Of a stretch of DNA of 64,000 nt, positions 23,501 through 36,472 are shown piece after piece; the first letter of the stretch is position 1; every line of letters begins with the position of its first letter. The DNA is taken from the NCBI GenBank assembly GCA_023053545.1, contig JAKZAN010000084.1, forward strand, positions 78,657 through 142,656, written 5' to 3'. Under the pieces are notes generated by a model that saw nothing but the letters and a program-made list of their open reading frames with translations, was not told the DNA's origin and did not search any database. This DNA comes from Lepidurus packardi. Its lineage: Eukaryota; Arthropoda; Branchiopoda; Notostraca; Triopsidae. The position numbers and the translations under genes were made by a program.

Positions 23501-26500
23501 GACTGCTGGACGACAATCGCGAGCTCTTCCTGCCCGACTCCCAAAAACATATAAAGCCTCATCCTGAATTCCGCATCTTCGCCACACAGAACCCCGCATC
23601 CTATTCTGGACGCAAGAATCTATCCAAAGCCTTCAGAAATAGATTCGTGCAGATCGAGATGAACGAGATCACGACGGATGACACTATCCAGATCTTGAGA
23701 CAAAGAGTGAGCTTGGTGGAACATAGCTAAGAAATCAGAAACTACCTGCGTGTAGTGATTGATAGTCTGTCCCGCATGAGACTCCGTGAGAAGATCTTTA
23801 TCAAGGACGCTACTCTCACTATCAGGGATCTGTTGAAGTGGACACAACGCGAACTTAGCGCTATGGATCTTAAGCAGTTGTTCGCGATGGAGGGCTATTG
23901 CCTATTAGCTGAAAGACTTCGTACCAAAGAAGAGAAAGATGAGATCAGAGCAATCCTGTGCCCTCAGAACGGACATCATTTTAATGAGTATAAACACTAC
24001 CAAGACTATACGAACCAGGAGTTGTATGAGTACCTCCAAAGTCAAGATGTTAAGCTCAACGATAGTTTCAGGAGAATGTCTGCACTCACTCTTAAGGCCC
24101 AGAAAAACAATGAATTCGTCCTCTTAGTCGGAGAAACGGGATGCGGTAAGACGACTCTGGCTGAACTGTTGGCACAAAAATTAGATCGTAAATTCTTCAG
24201 TATCAATTGCCATAAACACACTGAAGCTTCTGATTTCCTGGGTTGTCTCAGACCCTGTAGCAATCCTGATAACGATCCCGAACGAAGACCGTTTGAATTC
24301 GTGGATGGAGTCTTATTGAAGGCGATGCAGGAAGGTGGAATCCTCCTTATTGATGAGATAAATACTGCAGAAGACTCAGTGCTAGAAAGGATGAATGAAG
24401 TTCTCGAAGGAGGATGTATAGGCGTCTAGAGAGGTGAGGGATGGGAAACTATCCATCCTGCACCAGGATTCTACATCATAGCAACCATGAACCCTTCTGG
24501 TGACTTCGGTAAAAAAGAACTCTCACCAGCACTGAGGAATAGGTTCACCTAAATCTGGGTGGAACCCGTGACTCACCCCGCCTATCTGGAGGCTGCTAAA
24601 TCTAATCAGCAAGCTGTGAACGATGTCATTGATATGATTCGGGCTTATCTTCAGAAGTACCAACAACCAGAGGAAGACATCCCTCAAAGAATGTTTGATG
24701 TGCTGTATAAGTTTAACTGTCAGCTAGCCTCCAAGTATGGTCTCACACGTAAACTGATCACGATGCGAGACGTGATGTGGGTCTTGGCTTTCCTGAGAAA
24801 ATCTTTCAGTACTTATCCAGAAGTGCCAACTAAAACACGTTTTGGCTGGGCCTTATGGATTCTATTTGTTGAAGGAGCCGAGTTCTATGGCACGATTGAA
24901 GCATCAGCAGCAAAAAATGAATTGAAGCGATTGATATTCGAACAGACAGGCGTCGAGAACCTCGACAGTCTTCAAATTCTCTCTACTATGACTTAGTTCC
25001 CTTTGCTCATTCGATCAGATTTGCCCCTACAACTCATTCCTCTCCCTTCAGAAATTGCCCCCAAATGTATATTCTTCAACCCTCAGACTGAGTTATCAGA
25101 CCTCCTTGGTCAATACTACCCAACCAACAAGTCTACATTTACGTGGCAGGACGGTCCTCTATTAGATGCAGTCAAAAAAGGAGTACCGGTATTCCTCGTA
25201 GACTTAAACCTGGCCCAACAACAAGTGGTCGAAGGTATCAATTCCTTATTTGATTACCGAGGAAGCATCTTCGTTGTGGACTTAGACCAGACGTTCCACA
25301 AACAACTGGGTTTCAGGCCTATTGTGGTATTGAAGACTAAAGTTGAGGGAGAACGTAAGATGTTGCCTAATAGTTTCATGAACAGGTTCGTCAAGCTTGC
25401 CCTTAAAGACTTCACTGCCATATAAAAAATTACATATCTTAAGGACAAGTTCGCAAGCATATCCACAAATGCCCTTACTGAGATCTACGGAAAGCTGCAA
25501 ATGTTTATTGAGTAATTGGAAAGCAAGGGAGAACTCCTCAAGATATCACGTCTTGAGATTTTCTGTCACGTGTTGTCTGCTACTTGCTGCTTAAAGAATT
25601 CTTTAAGACTGGCATTCCTAAAGCCTAATCCCTACTCGTTGGTGGTACAATAAGCTCTAAACAAAGTTTTCTAGTATTCCTCACTGCATCGAGAAGTTAC
25701 TCATATTGAATAGATGGTGCTGCGGTAACTTCCTCTTCAGAGCATCGACTATACTGTCAATACAAAAGAAGGAATACAGGAAGTTATAGATCTTCTGACT
25801 CTATGGAAGTATACTCCTTTTAGCATAACATTAAAAGGGCTCGACTCTCGCTACAAAGAGACACTCGTTAAGGTTGTCAGTAGACTTGAGCGAAAAACCC
25901 TGATTGAGGTCCTGATCAGCAATAGTACAGACACTGCAGAACTTCTCGGAACATTCGAACAGGTTTCGGAGACTCGTCCATAATTCACATCCCACAATAC
26001 TATGTCTGAGTAAGATCACAATATCTTTTTGAAGCAGTACATGAAGACAGATCTCAATGAGGAGGTGCAAGTATCTCAAGAACTAGTCTTCAAATATGTT
26101 TAGTCTCGGCTTGTGAGAACCCTTCGCTAACCTGAAGTTATTGTTCTTGTTGAAGTATTTAGTGACCATATGGTTGAGAGGCTTGAGAAAGGATTACCTG
26201 GCGTATATGGAAAATAAAAGAAGCTCTTCATCAGTTGCCAAGGAAGACAACTTGGAAACACAACTGAGACAGCTGAATTCACCTGTATGACAGAAACAGA
26301 TGACAATACAGCAAGTAGCATTCCTGAAGTCAACACTCCAGTCGAACTGGTAAGCAAGTTGAGCAAATTAGTCCCGAAACCTGATTTGACCAATTTCTCA
26401 ACCCTGACAACTCGTCTCTCTCTTTACAACGTCATAACTTGGCTGGACTCGACCTTGTAGACATTGAATCTCGAAGAAAAATCATTCAACCATGCTGCCA

Positions 26501-29500
26501 GGACTAGCGCTCTACGAGGCCTAAGTCAACAAAGTTCGCGCCGTCAAAGCCAAATCAATAGTGTATTATCGGCCCTTCGGCTAATCAGAGATGAAATTAT
26601 CGACTCCGAAGAAGCCACCGGAACTGCATACCTTATAAAAAATAAAATAGAAGTCCGAATTAAAAACTGTCAGGAGGCTATTGAAGAGATAGTCTTGCGT
26701 TCTGTGGGGCTCATGAAGAATTTGCCTGCGCATCCTCATGGACAGCAATACGAGGGTTTGTACGGAAGTCTGGGACTTGCTGACGAAATGCCCAAGAGTA
26801 TCGAATAGTTTAGACTGAACTGTCTGGTGCGTTGTCTGTTTGCTATTCTCCCCCAAGACTTGGACCGTTCTTTCGAGGACTTCGATTCTCAAGATCATGC
26901 TTGGATCTCTAAGATTGTCTTCTCATTTAGGAGACTGTATCTGATCGACCAGCAAGATTTCAGGGAATGGAGCTCCAAGATCTTGAAGATCATTAGGACT
27001 GACCAGAACCTGATGGTGAAGTTCCGAGAGGAAGTTACAAGAATCGGAACCGCGAGTGAGATTGCCTCGGACGCCGAAATGGTAATGCGAGAAATGTTGA
27101 ACGGTGAAGAGGTTGTCGCCAATATCCCCATTCTGACAACACCAAAGAACATCATGGAATACCTTAACAGCAAATTAGAATTCTTCTGGCCATTACTCTA
27201 TACAGTGGATACCAAGCTACTCCCCCGCTTCAAGAATATCGTGCCTCCTCATGAACAATGCGTTGTGGAGTCTATTGAGAGTATTCTCAAGAACATCGAC
27301 CTTGCTCACGTCGGTAAAACAGTGGCAGACCTGTCGATCAAGAACTATCATGTCTTCTAGTTACTGCTAGAATAGATCAAATCGGTGGAATCTTTCCATA
27401 AGATCGACATGAGTGAGGCTATATCCTGGGTCAATTCTAAGATTCAACCAGGTATGTTGACAATAGACTAGGAAAACATAGAGTCCCTGGGTGCTGCTCT
27501 ATACGAGATATTCAAACCTGTAGCTTGCCTGGAAGTCAACTTGAAGTTCCACTGCGACAACTAAATCAAATTCCGAGTGTTGCAGAAGTTCATAGAGGAA
27601 TAGTCCAACTATTTGGAGACTTACTCAGCCATCAGTGCGAAAAGATACTCGCCTTACTACCCGACCAGCAAGATCTAGTATCTTCGGAGATTGCTGGATA
27701 GCGAGATTGAAAAGATGAAGCTAGCCAGTAAGAATATAGTTTGCAGAGGTGGTTCCGATAACATTGCATCGCTCAGACAGTTCTATGAACTGCTTATAGG
27801 TGAGTGTCAGATTCTCGAGGAGCATGGTGACATTAAAAGGTTTTTCCGGAACTTCTACCCCACCTACTACTACCGTTTCAGGGACATTCTTTATCCCCTA
27901 TTCGTAGCAATTCTGCTGAAGGAGCAGATCAGACAGAGTTCAGAGACTCGAAAAGAGGATTCACTCGTGATATTCAATCCGAACAGCAAAAGAAAAGGAC
28001 TGAGAGAGTTGGTGGAGGAATTCACGAACAGAGAAGAAATCAACAACTTCGACGAAGACAGAGCCAAGAGGCACATTCTGCTTCAGAAGAAGTTGCACAA
28101 CATGATCATCGACGAGTATACCAAGTAAGGAGTCCAGAGACGCAAAGACCAGCAGGAAGAAGACTTCAGAGAAACCTTCGGTAAAAATGACGAGTCTGCT
28201 CTAGAGAACAATCTTGAGGATCCCTTAACCGATATCTACAAGATATTTAGAGCAACTCCTGCAGATACCTACACTTTTACACTCAGTGCTATTCCGCAGA
28301 CTGACTCCCTTCAAAAGCTATTCATCTTGTCGGAAATCTTGACAAACACGCCCACTCCACAGACCATCAACATATACCAGCTGCCCAGCCGCCAGCATGC
28401 CATGACATTTGCTGCCCAGCTTTCCCAACAACTCTCTGCTATGGTTCCTCTGATCAAAGCCTATGACACTGAGGCTTCCAGAAGTATCTGCCTACTCATC
28501 AACACTTGTCTCGATATGAAGATATTCAAGACTGAAATCTATAAAGTCCTGACCACTTGTGAGAGCATTATTGACAAAATCATAGCACTAAATGGCACAC
28601 TTCCCAAGGCTCTCCAGATCTCATGTGATGGACTCGTGCAAAAGACTATCTAGCTACGGCGTATCGAGGCAAAGAACTGGCTCAAGATGCTCGCACTCAA
28701 ATAATAAAAACTGGAAAAGACAGATATGGTGGAGTTTATACACTTCTGTCGGGATCTCTGGTAGTAGTTTGGGAACTGTAAGGACGGTAGAATGCTTTTC
28801 GAACTCTGTAACGTCTTTATGTCGAAATCAACACTTGGTGTTTTCCAGTTGAGACTGAGCTGCCTTGAATACGTGCTGTCCAAAATGGAGAAAGGGACTT
28901 ATCTGGAGTAGGGATTCCGAGTAGTAGGATACTATAGGTACTTCGCAGACGAGTGGGAGGAAAGAGTAGGCGAGATCAAGAAGGAAATCACCAAATAAAT
29001 CAAAGAGAAAATCGATCTCCAAGGTTGGAAGGGAGATAAGTATTCGATCTTCAAAGACACCACGGAGAGTTACCAGAAGAAAATCCATGCATTGCTCAAG
29101 AAATACGAGGATGAGCTCAAGGACATCGTACCAAACATCATTACCAGCAAAAGAGCCAAGGATCTGGCGACCTCAATAGCCGGATTCGCAGACAAGTACC
29201 CCGACTATAGAGTAGAGCTCCCCACAGAATAGGAGCTCGCAAAAGCTAAAGAAGCAGAAGATGAAGAGTGTGGTAACCAGTATGAGGCGCAGATTAAGAG
29301 TATTTTCACAAGCATCGCGGATCTCAAAGAAACTTCGCACAACAACCAATCAAGGTTGAATGTCGCTAGAGCTCATATGCGTGATTTAGAAGAAATCTTC
29401 CCTTATATCCCATCGGGATCCGAACATCATGTCCCTGCTTTCCTTGCCGTCTTCAGCCCTGAAATAGCAGCCAAGGCTGAAAAGCATTATTACGGCATCT

Positions 29501-32415
29501 GGGATAAGTTGTGCCAAAGAGTGCAGTCGGCCTGGTAGAGGTAGACTGTGGAGAGAATGTGGAGTATTGTCGAGAACGGGTGGAAGACTATCAACAGTAA
29601 GTTCGAAGAGGTGCGTGTTGCCTGCGAGACTAAAGGTGTTGTTTTCAAACCTACTCATCAGTGGCGCGAGAAGTATATGTGGATTGAAAATGTGCTTGTT
29701 AATTATAATGGCTGGAGGATCGATAGTCCGGCTGAGGCACCTTTTGGCTCCCATCCATTCATCGTGAGGGAGATAAAGGCACTAAATGAAACCCTAGCTG
29801 CAGAGAAACTAAAACTCTCCCGATAGAATACCATCCATACGCTGAGCTTGGGTGAGGAGGAAGTAAGTGACTTCTACTCTCTTATAAAATTGGTTCACAT
29901 CCTGTCTGCAATTGTGCTGAATCTTTCAAAGTCTGGTTTCTGTGTTAAGGATGAGGATCAGGGCGAACCCCAGTCTGGAGATGAGGAAGAAAAGCAAGGG
30001 ATGGGGTTAGGAGAGGCTGACTGTGACAACGATGCTGAGAACATCGGAGATGAAATAGAGTTCGAAGAACAGCTGCAAGGTCTAAAAGGTGAGAAGAAAA
30101 ATGACCAACAAAATGATATGGATAACAAAGATAATGAGAAAGACTTCGAAATGGAAGAAGACTTTGATGGCGAGATGCAGGAACTTCCTAAAAAAGAAGG
30201 CGAAGAAGAAGCCGAGAAGCCAGAAGGTGCTGACGAGAAATTTGACTCAGTCGAAGGTAATGAGGATTTCGAAATGGACCGAGGACAGAATGAAGAAGAA
30301 GAAGATGAAGAAGGTGGAGACGGCAAGAAGAACAGGAAGGAGGAGGAACTGGACTTCAGAACTGATAAGAAGGGCGAAGAAGACAATATAACTGCCAAAG
30401 ATGAAGACAAAAACAAAAAGGACAAGAGAAACGTCGATGAGTTCAAGGAACAGGGACAAGATGAAGAGGAAGAAGGAGAGGGGTAGGATGAAGACATGGA
30501 AGGCGGAGAGAAACTGGACCCTGAGCGTATGAAGCCAGAACAGGATGACGATGAGTACGAAGAACGTGACTCCGGGGAGGTGTAGAATGGCTCAAATCCC
30601 AGTAAGAAAGATGAGGGATAAGAACTATCAATGGAGTCAGAGAACTAAGAGAATCATAATTAAGAAGGAGACGAGATGGAAGTAGAGGAAAAGTCAGACC
30701 AGGAAGACAGAGATATGGATATCGAAGAATTGGAGGAGAGCCATCACAAATAGGGCAGCAACGATGCAGAGAATGAGGAGAAATAGCCTGGAGAAGAAGA
30801 CGAGAAGGATCCTAGACAGAAGCCGAAGCTTAAGGCTCCCAAAAAACAGAAGGAAGCTGCTTTTGGTACCGAAGGCCCAGAAGACAATCAACTCGTGAAT
30901 GAAGACAATAAACCTGCCAACGGAGCAGAGGAAACTGAAAAGAATGAAGACAAACAGCAAGGCCTGGAGGCAGACAAACAAAAGAGTTCTTTCTCTAAAG
31001 AGTTCCTCGAATCAGTCATATCAGCTGCGAACGAGGCAGACAAGGAGTAGCTGCGGAAAGATCTAAATGTCGTTGACGACTCGTTGGCAAAGCCAGTTGC
31101 TGAAGAAGACGAGAAGAAAAAAGAAGAATAGCCCGCAGCGGAAGAGGCAAATGACTTCGAGTATGGTTTAGCAGAACAATCTAATATCAAGACTAACTTG
31201 ACTTCCAAGAAAGATAAAGATAAGAAAGAGCAGGAGATGGAAGTGGAGGACGAGGAAAAACCCGAATAGAAGGAGCCTCCCAAAGAGAGGAGGATGAATG
31301 AGACAAAGCCTCAGAATTTGGAGTAAAAGAAGAAGCCTGAGGAACCCCAGCCAAGATCCCAGAGAAAAGATAAGAAAGGTCCCAAGGAGTTGCCGAAGAT
31401 CGACGAAAAGCTAGAATAAAAGGATGAAGAAGACTCTGTAAAGGAAGAAGATAGTCCCGATGGCAGGATAAAGATAGAACGAGAAGAAATGGATGTTGAG
31501 TACATGGGCCCAGAGGCCAAGCTGGAAGACTATCAGAATATGGAACCCTTGGAGAATCAAGATCACTTGTTCACTGTCAAAACAGTCGCTGAACAGTCTC
31601 TCTTCACATAGGCTGAACGTGCCTCTGGATTGCTCTACGAATAGCTAAAGGCTGTTTTAGAGCCACAGAAGATAGCTTCCTATCAGGGTGACTACAAGAC
31701 TGGGAAGAAGCTCAACATGAAAAAGATCATCCCTTTCATTGCCTCAAACTATCGCAAAGATCGCATATGGTTAAGACGGGCAGAACCCACAGATCGTAAC
31801 TATCAGGTGAATCTATGCATGGACGACACAAAATCGATGGGTATCAACAACGTGGGCAACTAAGCTCTGAAGGGATTATTGGGACTAGGTTTGGCACTTT
31901 CGAAACTCTCAATCAACCTGTCCATCAGTCGCATGCGAGACACGATGCAGGTGCTGCATCCATTCACAGAGCCGTTCTCAGAGGGAGCATGCAGAACGAT
32001 CTCAGAACAGTTCAGCTTCTCTTACGACAGCACGAACAGCTACAACCAAGTGATGTTCAGATTCATGTCTGAGAGTGTGAACTACTTCAAGACCCATGCT
32101 AGCAGCAGTGGAGACTCAGAACTCCACCAACTCTGCTTCATCCTATCTGATGGACGATTCAACAAGCAAAGTGTGAGACCATTACTGGTGTAAGCCGAGC
32201 GACTAGGCCAGACCTACATTTTCATAATCATCGACAAGGAGTAGGACTCGATCCTGAGAATCGAGTCTCCTAGTCTGGACCCCGTGACGAAGAAGTTCAC
32301 GATGCGCAAATACATGGATGACTTCCCTTTCGCTTACTACTTGATCGTGAAGCGAGTGGAAGAGATGAGCGAGATCCTGGGGGAGGTACTGACACAGTAC
32401 TTCGAACAGAGGTGA
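20509..32415 (+). CDS. MDN1: midasin, AAA+ ribosome-assembly ATPase
   Basis: A single uninterrupted frame from ATG 20509 to TGA 32413-32415, about 3968 residues, with no intron needed. Six AAA modules appear in order. AAA1 (about residue 260) lacks a P-loop. AAA2 has TGCGKTT (about 549), AAA3 GPTSAGKTS (915) and AAA4 GETGCGKTT (1207). AAA5 (about 1500) and AAA6 (about 1775) also lack a P-loop. A long helical linker, a Glu/Asp-rich segment (29.9-31.5 kb) and the C-terminal MIDAS domain follow (NLCMDDTKSMG at residue 3771; IASNYRKDRIWLRR before it). TAA at 24550-24552 reads Glu in LRNRFT[E]IW. Known: midasin remodels pre-60S particles via Rsa4/Ytm1. It is shorter than the roughly 4900-5600 residues usual elsewhere. 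Confidence 0.92.
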
Positions 32416-32696
32416 TGATGATGGATGATAGCCATGATTTATTGATGATACACTATTATTTATGTAAAGAATATATAACCTGATATGTAGTCAGTTATTC
32501 TATATGCATCTCTGGGTTAGAATTTAGAGTAAAAAACTAGAGGAGTGTTTTGTACTATTTTTACTGATGAACATTTCCATCACTGGTATATTGGTTATTA
32601 TTATTGGAATTATTTTAGAAGTGGTATATAGCATAGCGATCGGAATACCCCTCCTCTATCTTTTCTACTTCAACTCATTGTATAACAATAGCTGGC

Positions 32697-33584
32697 ATGC
32701 TTTCCTTCAGGAACTCAATAGCCCGGGTCACCTCCACCCCAACACTCACCAACACACTCGCTGCAACCTATGTTCGTCACCAAGAACTCCAGTAGATCCT
32801 AGATGAGTACAAGCACAAACAGGATTTGCTCAGCAAGATCAAAATGTATGGAACCTACTTCAAACACCGCGGCACCCAAGGCATCAAGACCATGAGGCAG
32901 TAACTAATGGAGTATTGGAGACTCCGACGTATTCCCCACCCTGCCCCATCCCAGGTCACCCGCATGCATACGATCCGCAGAGATATCAATAAGTTGCTGC
33001 CTGTCTTCTTCATCTACATTATGCCGGCCAGCCCCTTGCTCTTCGCAGGCTACATCAAGTACTTCCCAGACTCACTACCTTCATGGTTTGAGGTCGATAA
33101 GGAATACGAGGAAAGACAGTAAACATACCGCAAGGCTCGTCTCGAGGCCACTAAAAGTTTAATTTCCAAACACCCCCACCTTCCCCGGTTGTCGACAATT
33201 GATAGCAACTAGACCTTGAGAGAACTGGCACGTGCCCTGACTGGCAAACACATCGATGGAACCAATATCCTGGCTCAAATTAAGAAAAGACCTGTAAGTT
33301 TCGACGACAGTGCAATGAGGAGTGTGTCGGCGATGCTGCTAAAAAAACAAATCCGTAAGTTCCTGAAGGAAGATCTGGCTTTGTCGAAGCTACACATTTC
33401 AGAGGACGAGAAGATAATGCTGCGACTGAAGGAGCAGTTAGATGAGCCGGAGAAAGCAGTAACTGGGGAGATCTAGGGATAATAGATTTAGGGAAATGAG
33501 CTTGAGAAGGAGCAAAGATCCTAGAAAGAGGGAGAGAAGAAGGAACATGAGGCAGGAAAGGGGAAGTAGAAAAAGAAAGAGTGA
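32697..33584 (+). CDS. LETM1: LETM1-like mitochondrial inner-membrane protein
   Basis: ATG at 32697-32699 begins an amphipathic, Arg/Ser-rich start (MLSFRNSIARVTS) that looks like a mitochondrial presequence. TGA at 33582-33584; intronless, about 295 residues. The LETM1 domain is visible: LMEYWRLRRIP, RRDINKLLPVFFIYIMPAS (the membrane segment), YIKYFPDSLPSWF, then LRELARALTG and KKQIRKFLKEDL. The C-terminus is a Lys/Glu-rich tail containing many TAA/TAG codons. Known: LETM1 proteins control mitochondrial K+/H+ or Ca2+/H+ exchange and bind mitoribosomes. The protein is short compared with human LETM1 and lacks its EF-hand, so it may be closer to LETMD1. It lies 281 bp after midasin on the same strand. 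Confidence 0.85.
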
Positions 33585-33957
33585 TGTGCTGGGAGAATGA
33601 TAATACAGGCATACGAGCATAATAGTAGTAGGCAGTGTGCCGATATACATACATATTGCAAATAGTGATGGAGTATGGCTGCTTGTTGATTGTTCGTGGA
33701 AATTGGAACAACCAAATGAGCCATTTATAGTTTTGCTAATATTCTCAGATTTCTAAAGAAAAGAAAAAGAGAAAAAGAGAAAAAAAGAGAAAATAAAACA
33801 AAATATAGGGGGATGGGGGGATCAGCAGAACGATTTTCCATGTTTTCTTTTGATTATAAATGGTTGATGGAGGCAGGCACCCACAAAAGAAACATTAGCT
33901 TAGTTCCAATAAATAATATATCAAATAGACCACCCACGATATACTCCTTCCGACTCT
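33585..33957. other. intergenic spacer with purine-rich tract
   Basis: This spacer holds an AG-rich, A-heavy stretch (about 33755-33805) between two same-strand genes. I see no gene in it. Confidence 0.5.
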
Positions 33958-35231
33958 ATGAACCATACTACTCTCATCTGCTGCAAGTGCAACCTCCCAG
34001 TCCACTCATGTAACCCTATTCCCATCACCATCATCTTCATCCTCTGCTCAGACGTCGAACTCCAATGCCAGCACCATCTATGTACTCGATGCTTCGACGA
34101 CTACAAAGACACCTACCAGCCCCCCGTCTGCGAGGAAGACGATGACTTCCTTCTCTTCAAATGCGAAGTGTGCCTCCTGAGCCAGCGACTGATTTCGTCC
34201 AACAACATCCTGTAGCACTCGCCCAATAATAACCCCCGACTCCGCCAGTCCAAAGTTTCCTGTGATCCAGTACAGCCTCCCCGAAAAGAACACCTGAACA
34301 TGAGAAACTCGACCCCCTATTCTCAGTCCTACCATACCAATAATAGCTCTCCTGCTCCATACGATGCCAAGAACTCCAAAATTCTAATTAAAGAGCAATT
34401 CCAGAACCCCAACCGTTCCTCCCGGGCTCATCTGCACGAGACAAGACACAAATAAGGAGCAGCTGACATCCACTAAGAACTGTTTTGTTTCACATGCATG
34501 AGCGAAACCTTCAGCATGAACGACTACCTTCGTGGCGAGCACAAGAACCACAAGGTGAAGACATACGTGCAGGCGAGTTCTGAGCTGCGCTAACAAAACC
34601 TCAAAACAGTGTCTGTGCTATAACAAAAAGGAGAAGACTTGTCAGCCAAGTAATCAATGCTGTAAAGAGAACTCATGCGTCTGGACGGGTAGCATGGGAA
34701 CTATACCCAGCAGATCCAGAAGTACTACGATGAGTTGATGCACAAGATTGACCAGAAGAGGAGTGCAATGCTGTTCGAACTCTAGGAAAACTACAAGAAC
34801 TCCTCGCAGGAAATCAGGATGGCGATGGCCACAGTCAGTCACAACCTGTATGAAGTGCGCAAACTGACATAAATCACCAATCTTTCAGTCTAGGCCATGA
34901 GAGTATCAACACTCTGATTGCGCATGACTCCGAAATACGTGCTTACTCGGGACTTCAAACTCTGAGAATCAACTCCTACAGTTTCCAGCTGCCGAAGATA
35001 ACAGAGTCGTACGATCTGAGTTTCCACATCGAGAACTCGATGAAATTCGTGAAAGACTGCAGTTCGAATAGCAACATGGGGATAGGAGCAGCTGCGCGTC
35101 CTGGGTAATACGAGGGCAGCAGCGACATGAATAGCAAATACAGGGATTCGATTAGCGTGCCGCGCAAAGTGAGGCTAACCTAAAAAGTGAGGAGCAGAAT
35201 GAGTCCAGTAAGCGAGTTGATATTCAGATGA
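33958..35231 (+). CDS. TRIM-like RING/B-box coiled-coil protein
   Basis: ATG 33958, TGA 35229-35231, introns 34010-34051 (42 nt) and 34848-34888 (41 nt), about 396 residues. The N-terminus has a Cys/His zinc motif arranged as CCKC, then CQHHLCTRCF and CEVC, like a RING finger. A B-box-like module follows: LFCFTCMSETFSMNDYL, then HKNHKV. Next comes a Glu/Lys coiled coil (MLERELMRLDGEH, with UAR codons as Glu) and a C-terminal region with no recognised domain. This RING, B-box, coiled-coil order is the RBCC/TRIM layout. Inferred: an E3 ubiquitin ligase or microtubule-linked TRIM protein. The second intron was placed by frame only. Confidence 0.7.
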
Positions 35232-35490
35232 TGCGATGGGGTTATTTTTAGTTATTTTTAAGAACAGACTGACAATATATGTTAATAAATAGATTAAACA
35301 AAAAGTATCTGCCTCTAGCTATTTATCTGTAACTCTTTAGTCTGCATTAGAAAATAGAGCAATCATAATACTATCACATACACACTGAACAAAAACAAAT
35401 AAATAAGTGTTATATACATTGTTGGATAGATAAGGATCTGATAAGAAATATTACATACTCGTATAATAGATTATCTTGTCGTCACAGTCA

Positions 35491-36472
35491 TCATACACTC
35501 TGGCCTTGGCACCTCCCGAACTCTTGTCGCGTGTTCTCCACTCGCACAGCCTGCACTCTCATCATCTCACCCACCGTCGGAATCCCCAGCATTCTCATCA
35601 CTTTTAATACTTTTAATGATGGCACGCACTCACTCTCCACTCTACCCGATTTGTACTTTATCCCTTAGCTTCCTCCCGCACTCTCGAAACCAGTATTCAT
35701 TATCACCTATCCCCAGTATTTTGTCTAACTCCAGAAGTCTCTGCCGATAAAGTCTCCCTGAGAATCAGTGCGCAGAGTCACTTTCAAGTCGACCTTGAGC
35801 TCGTTCAGTCCGAAATATGTTTGCACAGGCTCACTAAATGAGAAGAGAGTCAAGTTGTCGAGTGCCTTATTTTCATCCAGGAGAGTTACGATTTTTATTC
35901 TGGTAGTAGGGATAGGATAACATATCCGCAATCCCACCACAGACTCCTTGAGGATAAAGAACTGTTTGATGGTATGCTTTCTAGACATGGCCATCATTTT
36001 CACGAGCTTCTCTTTCAGGTAGGTTTGCATGGGTAGACTCAGCCTACAGGGAGATAGTTAATCTGGAAAGTCTCTGTTGTGCAGAATCATCAGCCCAGTT
36101 CATCATATCTGATTCTGCACTGTTGATGCTGCTTGATATATTTTTAAGGCTTAGCTCATATAACTGGAGGAGGCTGGTAGTCTTGCCTGCGGTATAGGTG
36201 AGATCGACTTAGAAGTCTTCTTGAAAATTGGTGATGTACATCTTAGAAAGCTTGTAATACCTCCTATCCAGGGTAGAAAACTATCCAATGTTTTTTCTGA
36301 AATTCTGCACACGACCACTGATAGACAAATTGCGACAAGCCTTAGAAGCAGCAGTATTAGAATGGATGCTCTGGACTGCTTTGGTGATTCGATCATTGGC
36401 ATCGGTCGCCAACGGGTTATATTTGCTTTCGACAGCAAACTGCAAAGCAAAACGAATTTCCTCGGGGCTCAT
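35491..36472 (-). CDS. unknown protein, 5' end uncertain
   Basis: The stop TGA is at 35491-35493. The frame runs back through LKVMRMLGIPTVGEMM, YFGLNELKVDLKVTL and MQTYLKEKLVKMM. An inferred 58-nt intron (36063-36120, donor GTGCAG) links it to YYKLSKMYITNFQ[E]DF and upstream to MSPEEIRFALQFAVES at 36470-36472, giving about 307 residues. An alternative start is MQTYLKEKL near 36030. The open frame continues upstream of the chosen ATG, and another exon near 36660 is possible. I do not recognise any domain. The coding call rests on frame length and UAR usage, so confidence is moderate. Confidence 0.5.

Noticed and set aside
29958..30497. Long serine-rich open frame on the minus strand
   Set aside because: It is the antisense shadow of midasin's Glu/Asp-rich region (GAA/GAT runs read backwards).
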